The notes below the pieces were generated by a model, which searched no databases, was not told the origin of the DNA, and saw only the letters and a program-made list of their open reading frames with translations. The position numbers were made by a program, and so were the translations under genes. From Plutella xylostella (taxonomy: Eukaryota; Arthropoda; Insecta; Lepidoptera; Plutellidae), in contig NC_063984.1 in NCBI RefSeq assembly GCF_932276165.1, forward strand, positions 3,975,501 to 4,039,500: a DNA stretch of 64,000 nt, in the 5' to 3' direction. Below, piece after piece: positions 1-10,689 of this stretch (the stretch's first letter is position 1; every line of letters begins with the position of its first letter).

Positions 1-1
1 T

Positions 2-976
2 TTATATGGAATCAAAAAGTCTTGATATTGGGTTAGATTGAGATTCTAGAACTTGCCTTCGGTAATATCTGGCAAACGTATTGCCTGATCGCCAGTTACC
101 TCTAGTCAGTATTTCATCCAGGGGAGAATTATTGATCCAGCTTTTTGATGCTACAGCGGATCTGACACTACCGGGAGTGGCCGTTACTCCGGAATCTGTT
201 AGAACAGATTTAACCCATGTTCCTACGATGGTCTTGGATGCAGCTTTTGGAGCACCACATGTACTGATGAACAAGTTTTTGACATCATTATGTTTTCGTC
301 GTTCGGCAGACAGAGCTATAACTTTTTTGATCCAGGTTACAGGATCTAGCGCTGGGTTATCTTTGTTCATTAACAGTTTCCAACCGGACTGTCTATAATC
401 ATAAGAGTCAGTTTTGGATCCGAATTCGGGCCAGAATATTATAGAGTCATGCATTGTCACACAGTGATCTGCATCAATTCGTAACAAGGTGAGATCGTGG
501 ACCCTTCTGCCCGAACATAATAAAAGCAAGGTTGCTGTTTGTCTTGACGCTTCATACAAACTGCTTGTTTGAGTATCTGATTTAGATATAAAATCTATTA
601 CAATATCTATGTCCCATATTGGAGATTTGGATGCTCTTGGGGTTTGTAGGGCAACGGCTTTTAGTGCATGTTTAACCACGCTGTCTGAACTAAGGTGTGA
701 TGAGTGAGTGTTGCACATAGTAGAAACTACCGACTTGTGTAGCAGTATAGAATTGTAAGAAAGTTTATGGATAAGGTGCAAGTCGATAATAAATCTTCCT
801 AGATCGGAACCCGAGGGGTTAGTAGGGGCAACTCCCTTTGTCCTCGCCCATTCACACCAGCGATTCCATGCTGGCCTATAAGTTTTCAAGGTCGATGGTC
901 GCCAACTTGTCAGTAGAAGTTTTTTCTGTTCTGGTGACCAGTTTGGTAATTCATGCGACCACCCCCACATCTCCAT
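2..976 (-). CDS. DIRS tyrosine recombinase
   Basis: About 324 residues if started at the ATG at 976-974 (M-E-M-W-G-W), ending with a TAA at 2-4. The C-terminal half has a tyrosine-recombinase layout: an arginine-bearing motif SGRRVHDL, a GSVR motif where HxxR is usual, and a C-terminal GNWRSGNTFARYYRR block holding the probable nucleophilic tyrosine. The same frame stays open far upstream to 2488, but there it runs antiparallel in phase to the RT and looks like an out-of-frame translation (low-complexity, no RT motifs), so I start the protein near 976. Its frame overlaps the end of the RT/RNase H frame, as is usual in DIRS elements. The lost histidine of HxxR may be a lineage trait or damage. 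Confidence 0.75.
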   Translation of the reverse strand: MEMWGWSHELPNWSPEQKKLLLTSWRPSTLKTYRPAWNRWCEWARTKGVAPTNPSGSDLGRFIIDLHLIHKLSYNSILLHKSVVSTMCNTHSSHLSSDSVVKHALKAVALQTPRASKSPIWDIDIVIDFISKSDTQTSSLYEASRQTATLLLLCSGRRVHDLTLLRIDADHCVTMHDSIIFWPEFGSKTDSYDYRQSGWKLLMNKDNPALDPVTWIKKVIALSAERRKHNDVKNLFISTCGAPKAASKTIVGTWVKSVLTDSGVTATPGSVRSAVASKSWINNSPLDEILTRGNWRSGNTFARYYRRQVLESQSNPISRLFDSI

Positions 977-2754
977 ACTTCCAGAGTCATCTCGTCTACC
1001 TTCGGAGGAGGATGGCCTGACGTTGCATCCACTAGTACTTGGCGTAAGTTCCAGATCGTGTGTGGTGGGCCTAACGCTCTTTGTTTCAGGTCCGGTCGCC
1101 AAAATACTCGTTCCCACCGAGGAGCTACTACTAGATATATCCCTGATGCACTGTTCAAGTGGTTCAGTACGCGTGGCATCAGACAGGGTGGTGGGAATAC
1201 CCAAGCTAGTTGAAATGACCATGGATGGGCGAACGCATCGTGCATTTTCGCTTGGTCGTCGCTGAGGTCTATCGAACAATAGTCCTTCACCACGTGTGCT
1301 ATTCTCGATGCAAAGAGGTCCATTGTCGGCACTCCCCATTTGGCGAATATTGTTTACAGCGCTGACGGCAGCAGGTGCCATTCCGGTGATGGCATTTTCC
1401 GAGATAGGTGGTCCACTTCGCTGTTGTAGATGCCCGGAATATGGAACGTTGTCAGTTTTATGTTGTACCGATCCAGTAGTGCAAACAAGTTGAACGTTAA
1501 GGTCATCAGTGCCTGAGACCTTGTTCCTCCTTCGTTTCGAATGTATGCGATGACTGTTCTGTTGTCGGTTTGTAGCATTACAGTTTTGTTGGCTAATGTC
1601 GTTCGCATTCGTTCTATTGCCTTGTGGACTGCGAGTAACTCTTTTTGATTGCAGTGAAGGTCTCTTTCGTGCGGTCTCCACAGGCCCTGTATATTGGTAT
1701 TGTCCAGCCGTGCCCCCCAGGCTATGTCCGACGCGTCGGTCGTCAGGAAGTGAGACGGTGGCGCTATATGTATGGCTGTTGATTGGTAACAATTTTTGAG
1801 CCACCATTTCATTTCTGTTTTGGCGAGAATTGGTACATTGAATTTTTGCGCTATTTCTGGCAGATTGTGGTTGAATGATTGTATGTGACGAAAATTCAAT
1901 CTGCCCCTCGGAACAGCGAAGCTCGAAAAGTTCAGTAGGCCGACTAGAGATTGAATTTCTGAGAAGCTGGCTTGCCCTGAGGATAGAATTTGATTTATAC
2001 TGGATTTTATTTTGGCAGTCTTTTTGTCCGGTAGGGTTTTTGTGTTGGACCATGGATTCCAAATGATTCCCAGGAACTCTAGGGTTCTTTGAGGTTTCAG
2101 GATTGACTTCGCTCGATTTATTTGCCAACCCAGTTGGTTCAACAGTTGGACCGCGTAGTCCAAGTGCTGGCTCAGGGTGGTCGGGTCTTGGTGGACCAAG
2201 AGGAAGTCGTCCAGGTAGACCAGTGTCCTTATGCCCTCGTCTCGCAGGAGCTGTGCTATCCATGCGGTTATGGAGGCATAGGCTGATGGCGCCGAGCTGA
2301 GGCCGAAAGGTAGGCACGTCATTTCCAGCAGTTCGTTGCGATATATGAGCCTTAAAAAGCATCTGTGCCTTTGAGCTATTGCCACGTGGAAATAGGCCTG
2401 GGATATATCGATTTTTCCCATCCAGTCCTGTTTTTGTAGGAATTCTGGAACTTTGTGCATATTCACCAGTCGAAACTGTGGCGTACACACGAATTTGTTC
2501 AGATTCTTCAGGTTGAAAATCGGTCGTAGTGATCCGTCGGGCTTGGGTCTTAGAAACATTGTTGAAAGAAAGCTGGGTGAGCTTGGTACCGGCTGTAGTA
2601 CATTTTCTTTTTTCATTTGTGATATTAGCTGGGACATTTCTTCTGAATGTGATTTGTGTGATGCGGATGTATCAATGGCGGTTTGCGAGAGAATGGAATG
2701 CGGTACCCTTCTATCATTTTCAGAAGTCGTGCTGGTGCGCCCAGCTTGGCCCAT
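910..2754 (-). pseudogene. DIRS reverse transcriptase-RNase H, broken by one in-frame stop
   Basis: The first part (2754 down to 1357) starts with an ATG and gives 466 residues. It has the RT blocks LRPIFNLKNLN, KIDISQAYFHVAI, LPFGLSSAP and the catalytic YLDD, followed by an RNase H domain (TTDASDIAWGA, KELLAVHKAIE, TDNRTVIAYI). A TAA at 1356-1354 ends it. The same frame then resumes with TIFAKWGVPTMDLFAS, which in DIRS proteins belongs directly after RNase H, and runs to 910. So 910-2754 was one protein and the TAA is a nonsense mutation. The ATG at 2754 lies 45 bp after the Gag stop. Confidence 0.85.
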
Positions 2755-2799
2755 GTATGTACAAAATGTTTCAGTTGGCCCGCCCGAAAGGGCCTCGAG

Positions 2800-4089
2800 T
2801 CAGTATTTGTAACGTTTATTTTTTGATCGAAACGAAGGCGATGCCTGTTGTTTACGGGGTCGCTGCTGCTTGTTGTTATAGTGCCCCCCCCTCCCTTCGC
2901 GATAGTTGTTTGGTTTTATGTTTGAGGTGGAGGGTCTGTGATTAGCATTAGAGTTGCTAGGCCCTTGCGCAGAGCTGTTTGTGTAAAAGTGGCTTTGGGA
3001 CCTGTTGTTATTTGGCCAGTGAGAGCATCCCTGCGCGGGAGCTTTGTTTTTAGCACCGTTAGGCTTGTTGCAATTAATCCCCTGCGCGGGGTTTCTAGAA
3101 TATTCATAATTACCAGCTTGCGCAGCCGGTTTGTTTGTTTGCTTAGGCCAAAAGGATTTCCTTACTCCTCCGGCCTTTTCCAGGGCTAGTGTAAATTGTT
3201 CAGAATCGAACAGGTATTTACAAGAAGGAGGAACCTTGCGCAGGTTACTTTTAATGAGCGGGTCTTTCACGGAGGACAGAATGAGCTCCCTTCTTTGCTC
3301 CACCATGTCCGCTCTGTGGCCGCACACCATTTGAAGAAGATCATTTGATATTTTTGAGTAGTCACCACCAGTAAAAGTTTCAACAATTTTTTCGTTGATT
3401 TTATCGTACGATAAATTCTCTGGGTTGCGCACCCAGGATAGGAAACTGCGTATACCTTCTTGCAGGGCAGTTTGTTGCTTTAGCAAGGCCATTGTCAGAG
3501 CAGCATAACTTTTTTCGGCAAAAGCCAAGTTACGGGCAGTATCATAAGCACGCACTTCCTCGTTTGTATCGAGCTCTGTGTAACCCGGTGCAGTACTGTA
3601 GCTTTTTTGTGCTTCAGCGTATCTAATCTCCGACCATTCACTGTTATTAAATCTTTGCACTTGGAGTAACAACGTTAAATACTCATCGGACGTTTTAGGT
3701 ATTGCTGGCTGTTTGAGGGAAGTGCCTAGATTCAGATTAAAATCTGCCTGGGAGTTTTCGTCATTGCACTGGGCGTTCGAGTCGTTATATAAGTCCCCAC
3801 TAATATTCAAATCAACTTCCGGGCAAGACTGTTCATAATTGCACTGATCGCTACGGTACTGCACTTGATTACGCAATTCACTAACCTCTTTAGCCAGTTT
3901 CTCCAACAGGTCGTGGCGGCGGCGCTTTGTACGCCTCGACTTTTTCTTCCTCCTTTTCTTTCGATCCGAGCCGGAGGAATCGGATGAAGTTGTTGATGAA
4001 CTTTCCGTAGAAGAATCCGAGGAGTCAGAGCGACCCTTGCTTGGCCCTGGGGCTGGTTCTACTTCGGTCGCCTCCACTTCACCTTGCAC
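2800..4089 (-). CDS. DIRS Gag-like protein, no visible ATG
   Basis: A 429-residue frame that begins with a run of serine, then a strongly basic stretch (RKKRRKKKSRRTKRRR, about residues 44-60), then a predicted coiled coil (LLEKLAKEVSELRNQVQ). The C-terminal third is rich in Asn, Gln, Gly and Arg, like nucleic-acid-binding Gag tails. It lies immediately upstream of the RT frame, in the usual Gag position. The frame is open to about 4130, but the first codon available there is GTG and there is no in-frame ATG before about residue 200. Either the start is mutated or the ATG comes from an upstream leader exon; an AG just before the GTG could serve as an acceptor. The Gag assignment rests on position and composition, not on a conserved domain. 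Confidence 0.65.
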   Translation of the reverse strand: MQGEVEATEVEPAPGPSKGRSDSSDSSTESSSTTSSDSSGSDRKKRRKKKSRRTKRRRHDLLEKLAKEVSELRNQVQYRSDQCNYEQSCPEVDLNISGDLYNDSNAQCNDENSQADFNLNLGTSLKQPAIPKTSDEYLTLLLQVQRFNNSEWSEIRYAEAQKSYSTAPGYTELDTNEEVRAYDTARNLAFAEKSYAALTMALLKQQTALQEGIRSFLSWVRNPENLSYDKINEKIVETFTGGDYSKISNDLLQMVCGHRADMVEQRRELILSSVKDPLIKSNLRKVPPSCKYLFDSEQFTLALEKAGGVRKSFWPKQTNKPAAQAGNYEYSRNPAQGINCNKPNGAKNKAPAQGCSHWPNNNRSQSHFYTNSSAQGPSNSNANHRPSTSNIKPNNYREGRGGHYNNKQQRPRKQQASPSFRSKNKRYKY

Positions 4090-4560
4090 TGTATTTAAGT
4101 TGGATTCACTAATTTCTAAAGATTCACTTCCACTTTACAAATTCTCTGAAAACAATCGTTAGATTTCTGGAAAAAATATTGTATATAAAATCCACAATTG
4201 TTATACTGGAACACATAAAATCCTATTACCACATAAAAGCAAATATTTTTTACGAACGGTAAAACCGTTAGGGATAAACAAGATAATTTATAAATAAATT
4301 TTTAAATTCTTACTGTTGCTGGCACGGTTGATTGGCAGAGCGCTCCGCAGACAACCGTGCGGTCCAGGGGAATGGACGTCAATGAGCAAGATTCATCAAG
4401 TTACCAAACGTCAAAACTCAAACTTGACTAAACTGCCTAGCGGACTTGACGTCAGAGACAGCGGAAATCCGCCACAAAGCAAGAAATAAAAGGGGAAAAA
4501 CGGATGTTACTCTCATTATGTTTAGGCTTCGAATCAGCTACAGGGTTTAATATAATAGTG

Positions 4561-5074
4561 TTAAAATACATTATTATTATAACTCTAAGCACAGCTGCGC
4601 TTGCTCTATACCTAACTGATTAGAATTCTTATAGCGCCCAATATGGTTCTCCGCACCAAATATGCATGAATTATGACTATGTAGATATTTCCTTACTCCG
4701 AGAATTTAGTGTGACAAACACAATAGTGAGTAACCAGCGACACGATGCCATAATTCTCACATTGATTCATGAATGAACACAGCTTCCTGTCAATAATAGT
4801 AAGTAAATTTATACAATCATACGAGCTCTTATCACAACAACAAGGATCATCTTTCAATTTCAACCTTAATTGTTACTAAATGAATCACGTTTCTAAGAAA
4901 TTACTCCAATGTATACGTTCGATATACCGCTATAGTATGTCTGTGGACTAGGCTATCTTACCTTATCTGAATGGATCAGGGTCAAGAGTATTGGGTAAAC
5001 ATTCTACTGCAAATCAATTTGATGACTTTCTTCTCTCATGAGTTCTGTCACCGGAGACCCGGAGCGCAACTTAC
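4561..5074. other. AT-rich stretch, no gene seen
   Basis: I see no convincing coding frame, RNA gene or repeat in this interval between the retrotransposon and the possible exon at 5075. A short plus-strand frame from 4971 runs into the GC-rich patch and is treated as chance. Confidence 0.4.
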
Positions 5075-5278
5075 CTTGACATACCACTTGGTCTGCGACT
5101 TGCGTGGCTTGTGTCTGCGGCGCTCGGGGCTGCGGTCCGCGCGAGCCGGAGAGCGCAGCGCGTGGCAGCGGGCTGCTAGTGCCTTGGTGCGCTCCGCCAG
5201 AGAGTGCCGCAGCTCGCCCCCCCCGCACCCCCGCAGCATGCTCACCCACCGCCGAGGAACCCCCGAGAACAACCCACA
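5075..5278 (-). CDS. possible exon of an unrecognised minus-strand gene
   Basis: On the minus strand a GC-rich open segment reads ...LRHSLAERTKALAARCHAL... and ends in KWYVK followed by a perfect donor (AAG|GTAAGT at 5075/5074). The 5' limit is either an ATG at 5239 or a weak acceptor (CATAG) before 5278; with the latter the segment is exactly 68 codons, phase 0 to phase 0, compatible with the phase-0 donor of the possible exon at 10543-10686. The stretch is strongly basic and I do not recognise it. Downstream exons would lie left of the window, past the DIRS element. It could instead be a transcribed CpG-rich promoter patch. Confidence 0.35.
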
Positions 5279-5559
5279 CTATGTACATCTACACCACTCA
5301 TCGTGGTAGAACAGTCTCAGTGCTCAATATCTTGCAGCGCCAACGAACTACACCAGAAACGAAAATTGAGCTCATGTCGAGATGTAATAAATGCCAAGTA
5401 ATGATAGCTGTGGAGATTCGCATAACCGGATTACGTTATCGCTTTAAAGATTACTTGTACCTACTATTTTTTATAAATTCTTACATATGTTTTTTGTTAT
5501 AAAGTTGTGTTGAGATGGACGTAAAAAGTGAAAGTGCGGAAAGAATTTTATGAGTCTCT

Positions 5560-6000
5560 CTCTCTCAGCCTTCTGTAGTCCACTGTTGGACATAGGCCTC
5601 TCCTAACGATCGCCACCCCAAACGGTCACCCGCCATCTGCATCCAGCGGCTTCCCGCTACCTTCCGCAGATCATCAGACCAATGGAACTGTGCACTGGAA
5701 GATGTTTTTAAGCTTGTAGAGTGGAAAAGACTGGGCATTAACGTCAATGGCGAATATATCTCTCATCTACGATTTGCTGATGACATAGTTATTATGGCGG
5801 AAACGCTGGAGGAGTTAGGCGAAATGCTCACAGACCTCAATGATGCCTCTAAACAAGTTGGGCTGAAAATGAACATGGACAAGACAAAGGTCATGTCGAA
5901 CGAACATGTTTCATCATCGCCCGTAACTGTAGGAGGTGTCACCATCGAAGTTGTCGATCAGTATCCCTACCTAGGACAAGTGATCCGATTAGGTAAATCC
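5560..6000 (-). mobile_element. RTE-type LINE fragment with 5' inversion (twin priming)
   Basis: 5565-5690 read on the minus strand gives the C-terminus of a lepidopteran RTE reverse transcriptase (WSDDLRKVAGSRWMQMAGDR ... EAYVQQW). Directly abutting it, 5691-5998 reads on the plus strand as an upstream part of the same protein (GEYISHLRFADDIVIMAE ... MNMDKTKVM ... YLGQVIRLGKSNF), including the FADD catalytic motif. The two segments are in opposite orientation and the part of the protein between them is missing. That arrangement is the signature of twin-primed LINE integration. The same family appears as a longer copy at 60678-61987. Confidence 0.8.
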
Positions 6001-8480
6001 AATTTTATGAGTATACATGAGAAAATATTTTCAACTTCGAAAATAAATATTTGGCAGGTAGTTACGATATCCAAAAGTATGTAGTTATCGATTTTGAAAT
6101 ACCAATATATGAAATTTCAATTACCGTTTCAGTTAAAAATAAGTAAGTAGTTCTTAAGGTTGGCTAGGTACGCATCCTAACAAATGACTATTCAGTTTGA
6201 ATTGGAATAAAAGACTTTGATCTGTATAATTGGCGGTAATTGTTGCAATTTGGATTCAGGAAGAGCCCTACACGTAATTGAACTGATGGCAGACACGTCG
6301 AGGTCTAGGCCGAATGATAAAGAAGTCGCAGTTGGTATAAAGTGACTAACATTTCTGGTTATTCATGAGTCTCATGACAATAGGTATATGAGCCAAGTGT
6401 TGATAATTGTAACTTATCACATTACTACGCAATCAACACATAGTAGTTTTTTGGTCTTCCTTTTGTATAAATAAATAATAATCAAATAATAAAACCACAA
6501 AACATACTAATTCTATCATAGTTATAGCATAAGAGTATATACCTCTACATATAACAACAGAAGCCTGCGTACAATATACGTTCGAATGTGATGAAAACAG
6601 GACATTCTCATTAGCTCTTTTATGAAGTCAACCTGACATAATTGATTCATACGGAACATCCTTGCCAGTGTTTGCACTCGAGGCCTCAAGTGCTCAGACC
6701 CCCAACTGAGAAAGAGGGGTTTGAACATTTAAGGCTATTTTCTGTGCTATCTGCGGCATGTCAGGCAGTTACCAAATCCACACATATTTCGTTGTTTTTC
6801 AACCAATCTAAATCCGTTAAAACTACTTAAAACTTTGCGTTTCGTGGTAACCAGGTATTGCAAGCTAAATAAGTCCACCTTATTTATAAACGTGTAGCTA
6901 AATCGAGACAGAAATGTAAGCAGTTGGTTGGATTGCGAAGTCTATAAGTGTTTAACACGACTCACGAGACTAGGTCGATATCTGTCAAGGAAATTGGATA
7001 ATTGAGGAAGGGAGCGGTCGGCGGCGGCGACGCAAGCGCTGCTCGGTATTATATTGCTGGAAATTGAGGTGACTCTTGTATCAGCTTCCTTGCGGGCTCA
7101 AAATAGTATTTACCTATTAAGTAAACATACTAGGAAGAATGCTCCGAGCTTGCACCCACCAGAGGAATGGTGTCAGTGACATTCTTGAATGCCCGCACTA
7201 AACTATGTAAATGACAAGTTGCGCTGCCGAATAGGTGTAGGTACTCTGTCTTACTAAGGTGTAGCATCTGTAGCTGTAGATATGCATGTCGCCGAGTGTT
7301 TGTGTTATCTTTAGAACGATACAGTATGACAATAATCCAGATGTGTTGATAAATTTATACGTGTGGGACTGAATTCTTGATATTGGACGTCATTGACACC
7401 GGTGATTGTGTAAAAAATCATCTTAGACTGATCGATGAATGTTAATGTAAAAACACGACTTTCATAATAATATAATTAAGTATGTGTACTTATATCCCTT
7501 TTTGAGATTCAGTGATGATTCTGTCGTCGATTCCTTACTGAAGATATTCGCTGTGTCTAACAGCGCACAGTGTGTCGAAACATGATTTATTCAAAATATA
7601 AACATTCAATAACATTTTATGCATAGCGATATGCAAAACAATATTATTTTGATTTTTATACATAACACATTTATGTTGATTTGAATTTTACATTCTTGTA
7701 TAAATAAACGTTTAAAAAGTATGACATGTGTAAAGCTGTGCTAACAATCTGTTAAAAGTTGTCTTTAGGGAGTTTTAAATAATCTGACCTTTATTATACA
7801 GTCTTTAAAGTAGATAATAAATCTGGCACAATTTGGCAGCAGGTGGTAAGCGGTTGGAGCGCAGTAACAGCCGTCAGGTGTTCAAAGGACCAAAAGGTGC
7901 ATTTTAATCTCTACCTGGATATTTGCACCTATATATATAGGTAATGGTAACCGCTGCATGCATTGTGGCAATGATTTTTATTTTCTACAGTACAGTTATT
8001 TCATTATAATATTTAGGATTATAATATGTAGGAATATATAAAAAAAAATGCATTTAAGCCCTTAAATTCCACTTGTAGAGGTTTATTATAAAGGTAGGTA
8101 CGTCCAGCCAGACCTTTCCTCATATATTTTAAATTTTGCAAACTTCGCTAACTACTTATTCCTTAAATAAAAAATGTGTGAACCGGATAATCCCTTTTTA
8201 TAGAGTCTTTTATTGTCAGATTATTGTTGATCTAAATATGAAAGATCTCCGCTATTATCAATTAAACTTGGCATTGACAACATCCTGCGATAAGCTCTTA
8301 TTACAGAATAGGTCATTATCATACAAATTATCCCAAACACGATGACGCCGGCTCACAATGCACAAGAAACACGGCACTTTTACAATCACGACACAGATAA
8401 AATAATCACCTCGAGAAATTGGCACAGTTTTTTTCATAAAGACAAGTGACACTGTTTCGGGCGGGAAATACACACAGAAT
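6001..8480. other. intergenic or intronic DNA, nothing recognised
   Basis: AT-rich sequence with only short frames that have no recognisable motifs and no paired splice signals. A small GC-rich patch lies at about 7010-7035. I saw no tRNA, no tandem repeat and no terminal inverted repeat here. Confidence 0.4.
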
Positions 8481-8600
8481 ATAGAGCGGGAGAGTCCGTG
8501 ACGCAACGTGCCGCGCGCGTCGCCGGCCGCGGAGTGGCGGACTGTGGCGAACTCTTGACGCGTGTGTCACACTGTGCGCGGACCGAACCGGCTTTTCATC
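8481..8600. promoter_or_regulatory. short GC/CpG-rich patch, possible promoter
   Basis: About 100 bp with many CG dinucleotides (CCGCGCGCGTCGCCGGCCGC and neighbours) in otherwise AT-rich DNA. Such patches in this window coincide with exons or promoter regions. No coding frame supports an exon, so a promoter or 5' UTR of the unrecognised minus-strand gene is possible but unproven. Confidence 0.25.
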
Positions 8601-8839
8601 CTTCGAAGGATTTTCCTAAGTTACGAGTATCATTCGTGACTTTGAGAAACAAGAGTTTGTGTTAGATTTTCCCGGGGTGTTCGGCGTATAACAATTTATT
8701 CTAGAGAATCTAAAATATAATAATACATTCATACATACATCTATGTACAAAGTATTAATCTCCCGTAACTATAATGGTAGTGCATAAGTCCTTAGTATGT
8801 TAATTAAGTATCATAAATAATTTGAAGCGTCCATAGCTA

Positions 8840-9268
8840 GCGTTCTAGCTTCAGTGATCGGTACTGATCATTGAGGCTAAGCAACACAGGGTACGGTCAG
8901 CCATTGAATGGGTGACCGATTTCAAGTGGTTCTTCCGTGCATCGGACGGCAAGTTAAGCGTTGTTTAACTTGCCGTTTCTGTTTCGGCAGCAGTCGTTAA
9001 GCCTAGCCTACCTTTCATATTATGACTGTATCAGTCAGAGGCCTTAGGGCAGCTTGAAAACATCTGACAGTCGGATTGCCCACTTACCAGACAACTCTCT
9101 CAGCACAAGGTTGCTTTGTTGGGTTGGGAATTGGGGTCCACTAACCCGAACTAGGCCAGCGTCGTGGAGTAGGCCTAAAACACGGCACGGGTTTCCTTCA
9201 TTGGAAGGAGACCCGTGCCCCAACAGTGGGGACGTGATGGGTCATGATGATCGGATTAAAATAAAATA
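8840..9268 (+). mobile_element. 5S-rRNA-derived SINE
   Basis: The head (about 8855-8945) follows the 3' half of a 5S rRNA gene: a GATC..GA..TAAGCAAC block, then a diverged stretch, then AATGGGTGACCG, which is the internal-control-region end of 5S genes. The body and 3' end (AGTAGGCCTAAAACAC ... GGAGACCCGTGCCC..CAGTGGGGACG ... ATGATGA-like tail) resemble the 3' end of lepidopteran RTE LINEs. This suggests a SINE transcribed from a 5S-type promoter and mobilised by RTE machinery. The ends and target duplication are not sharply defined. It is too diverged and too long to be a functional 5S gene. Confidence 0.7.
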
Positions 9269-9327
9269 ATTACTAAATAACTACCTACTATGTCTAAACG
9301 ATTACACATTGGATATTGAAGGATATA

Positions 9328-9578
9328 CAGGGTGTTGCAAAAAGGGTATACTAAGCCGAAACCTACATGTGCAGCATGTTATATCTAAGTCCGAAACTGA
9401 AATCAGAATTTGAAAATTCGCGAAAAAATATCATTTTCCATAGAAACTTTGTTGGTCACGTGACTTTTTTAATATGGAAAAAAAAATATTTTCGCGAATT
9501 TCCAAATTCTGATTTCAGTTTCGGGCTTAGATATAACATGTAGGATTCGGCATAGTATACCAATTTTGCAACACCCTG
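9328..9578. mobile_element. TA-flanked fold-back MITE (mariner-like)
   Basis: The element begins CAGGGTGTTGCAAAA and ends with its reverse complement TTTTGCAACACCCTG, flanked by TA at 9326-9327 and 9579-9580. The arms remain largely complementary inward (for example AAATTCTGATTTCAG against CTGAAATCAGAATTT), so the 251-bp unit forms one long hairpin. There is no coding capacity. TA duplication and CAGGG ends fit Tc1/mariner-derived non-autonomous elements. Confidence 0.85.
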
Positions 9579-9580
9579 TA

Positions 9581-10542
9581 TAGATGAGGCAAACTACTCT
9601 AAATATTTTTTTACAATATCCGAGTCATTTTGTAAATTCAAAATGCTATACTAGGACAAACGTCTGCATTCTGCACCGCATTTTTTTCGGAATATTTTTC
9701 TTCCTTTCGTTACAGTACTTAGCTCAGTAAGAATAACATTGTGTAGGACACTACACAGTACACAAACTGTGTGGACGTAACACAATGAATTTTATGAGTA
9801 CATATGTAGAAAACACATAGAAGGCAAGTTAAGTCTTATGTAAAATAAAATGATCAAAAGATGAATAAATCATTTAGATATAATTAGGAGTTATTTTTTT
9901 TATAAATAGATAGGTATGTACCAATCTAACTACATATGTATTCAGTACTATATAAATTTATAGGGCGTTTTTAATTTGGCATTTCGTTCTTAATTTATTT
10001 ATAACTAACTATCGTCGAGTAAAGCAGGTGATATATATAAAGGAAATAATTCGAGGACAATGGAGGACTATAGGTTTCCTTGTAGATAAAATGTGTATTC
10101 TTATTAATTTTAGTTACTTTAATAGTTTTGTTTAATAATTATGTATATTTATACAGAGAGCTACAACACATAACATAATTGAACAAGTTATTTCGGCATC
10201 TTGCAATTTCCATTGTTCTGCGCAACTACTCATATGCACAAAAGTGTGCTAATATCTGTTATTATTGTTTTGATAAGTCAGACTACTTACAACGATGACT
10301 TCATCAAATACCCGTGCAAATGTTTTGTTGTGTGGAACAACTGTGAACGCACATTGACGATTTAAACGTTATTTTCGTTATACTTTAGTCCTTAATGTAT
10401 GAGACCATTAGGGTATGGCATTCACATTGAATTAAAGTTTTTGATTTCATATTATGACTGTATCATACCAATTTAATGCTAAGTAATACTGAGACAAAAT
10501 AAAACAAACAGATAAAGTATCATAAATATAGCGTAAACGTAC
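9581..10542. other. AT-rich stretch, nothing recognised
   Basis: No coding frame, repeat structure or RNA gene that I can support. Confidence 0.4.
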
Positions 10543-10686
10543 CGTCTCTTCCTCTTCTATGGTATCATCATCATACCACACAAGGGTTCTCCTACCCTCG
10601 TCTTCAACTTCTGTCTCTAAATAAATTCTAGATGAGTCAATCAGATCCACGTAGACCACCAATGTGGAGTTGGGTCGAACCCTCAT
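10543..10686 (-). CDS. possible first coding exon of an unrecognised minus-strand gene
   Basis: An ATG at 10686 opens a 48-codon frame (MRVRPNSTLVVYVDLIDSSR..., then a WYDDDTIEEEET acidic end) that finishes at a good donor, ACG|GTACGT, in phase 0. Amino-acid use is protein-like: a beta-strand-like hydrophobic stretch followed by an acidic tail. The next exon could be 5278-5075, which is also phase 0. I do not recognise the protein family. The frame after the donor soon stops, as expected for an intron. Confidence 0.4.
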
Positions 10687-10689
10687 TGT

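Larger units (their letters stand above)
1..4560 (-). mobile_element. DIRS-type retrotransposon, 3' end cut by window edge
   Basis: Three consecutive or overlapping minus-strand frames occur in DIRS order: a serine/basic-rich Gag-like protein (2800-4089), a reverse transcriptase/RNase H protein (910-2754) and a tyrosine recombinase (2-976). DIRS elements use a recombinase instead of an integrase and leave no target-site duplication. The non-coding stretch 4138-4560 upstream of Gag is the likely 5' terminal-repeat/promoter region; it reads on the minus strand into a T-rich segment before a TTTTATTTC box, but I could not mark its exact outer edge. The 3' terminal repeat lies left of the window. 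One in-frame stop and the lack of a Gag ATG suggest this copy is inactive. It may sit in an intron of the minus-strand gene whose possible exons are at 5075-5278 and 10543-10686. Confidence 0.85.

Noticed and set aside
977..2488. Extension of the recombinase frame to an 828-residue protein
   Set aside because: This part is an out-of-frame reading of the RT/RNase H region: low complexity, no motifs, while the other frame carries clear RT blocks.
8855..8945. Functional 5S rRNA gene
   Set aside because: Only the 3' half is recognisable, with many changes, and it is fused to a SINE body.
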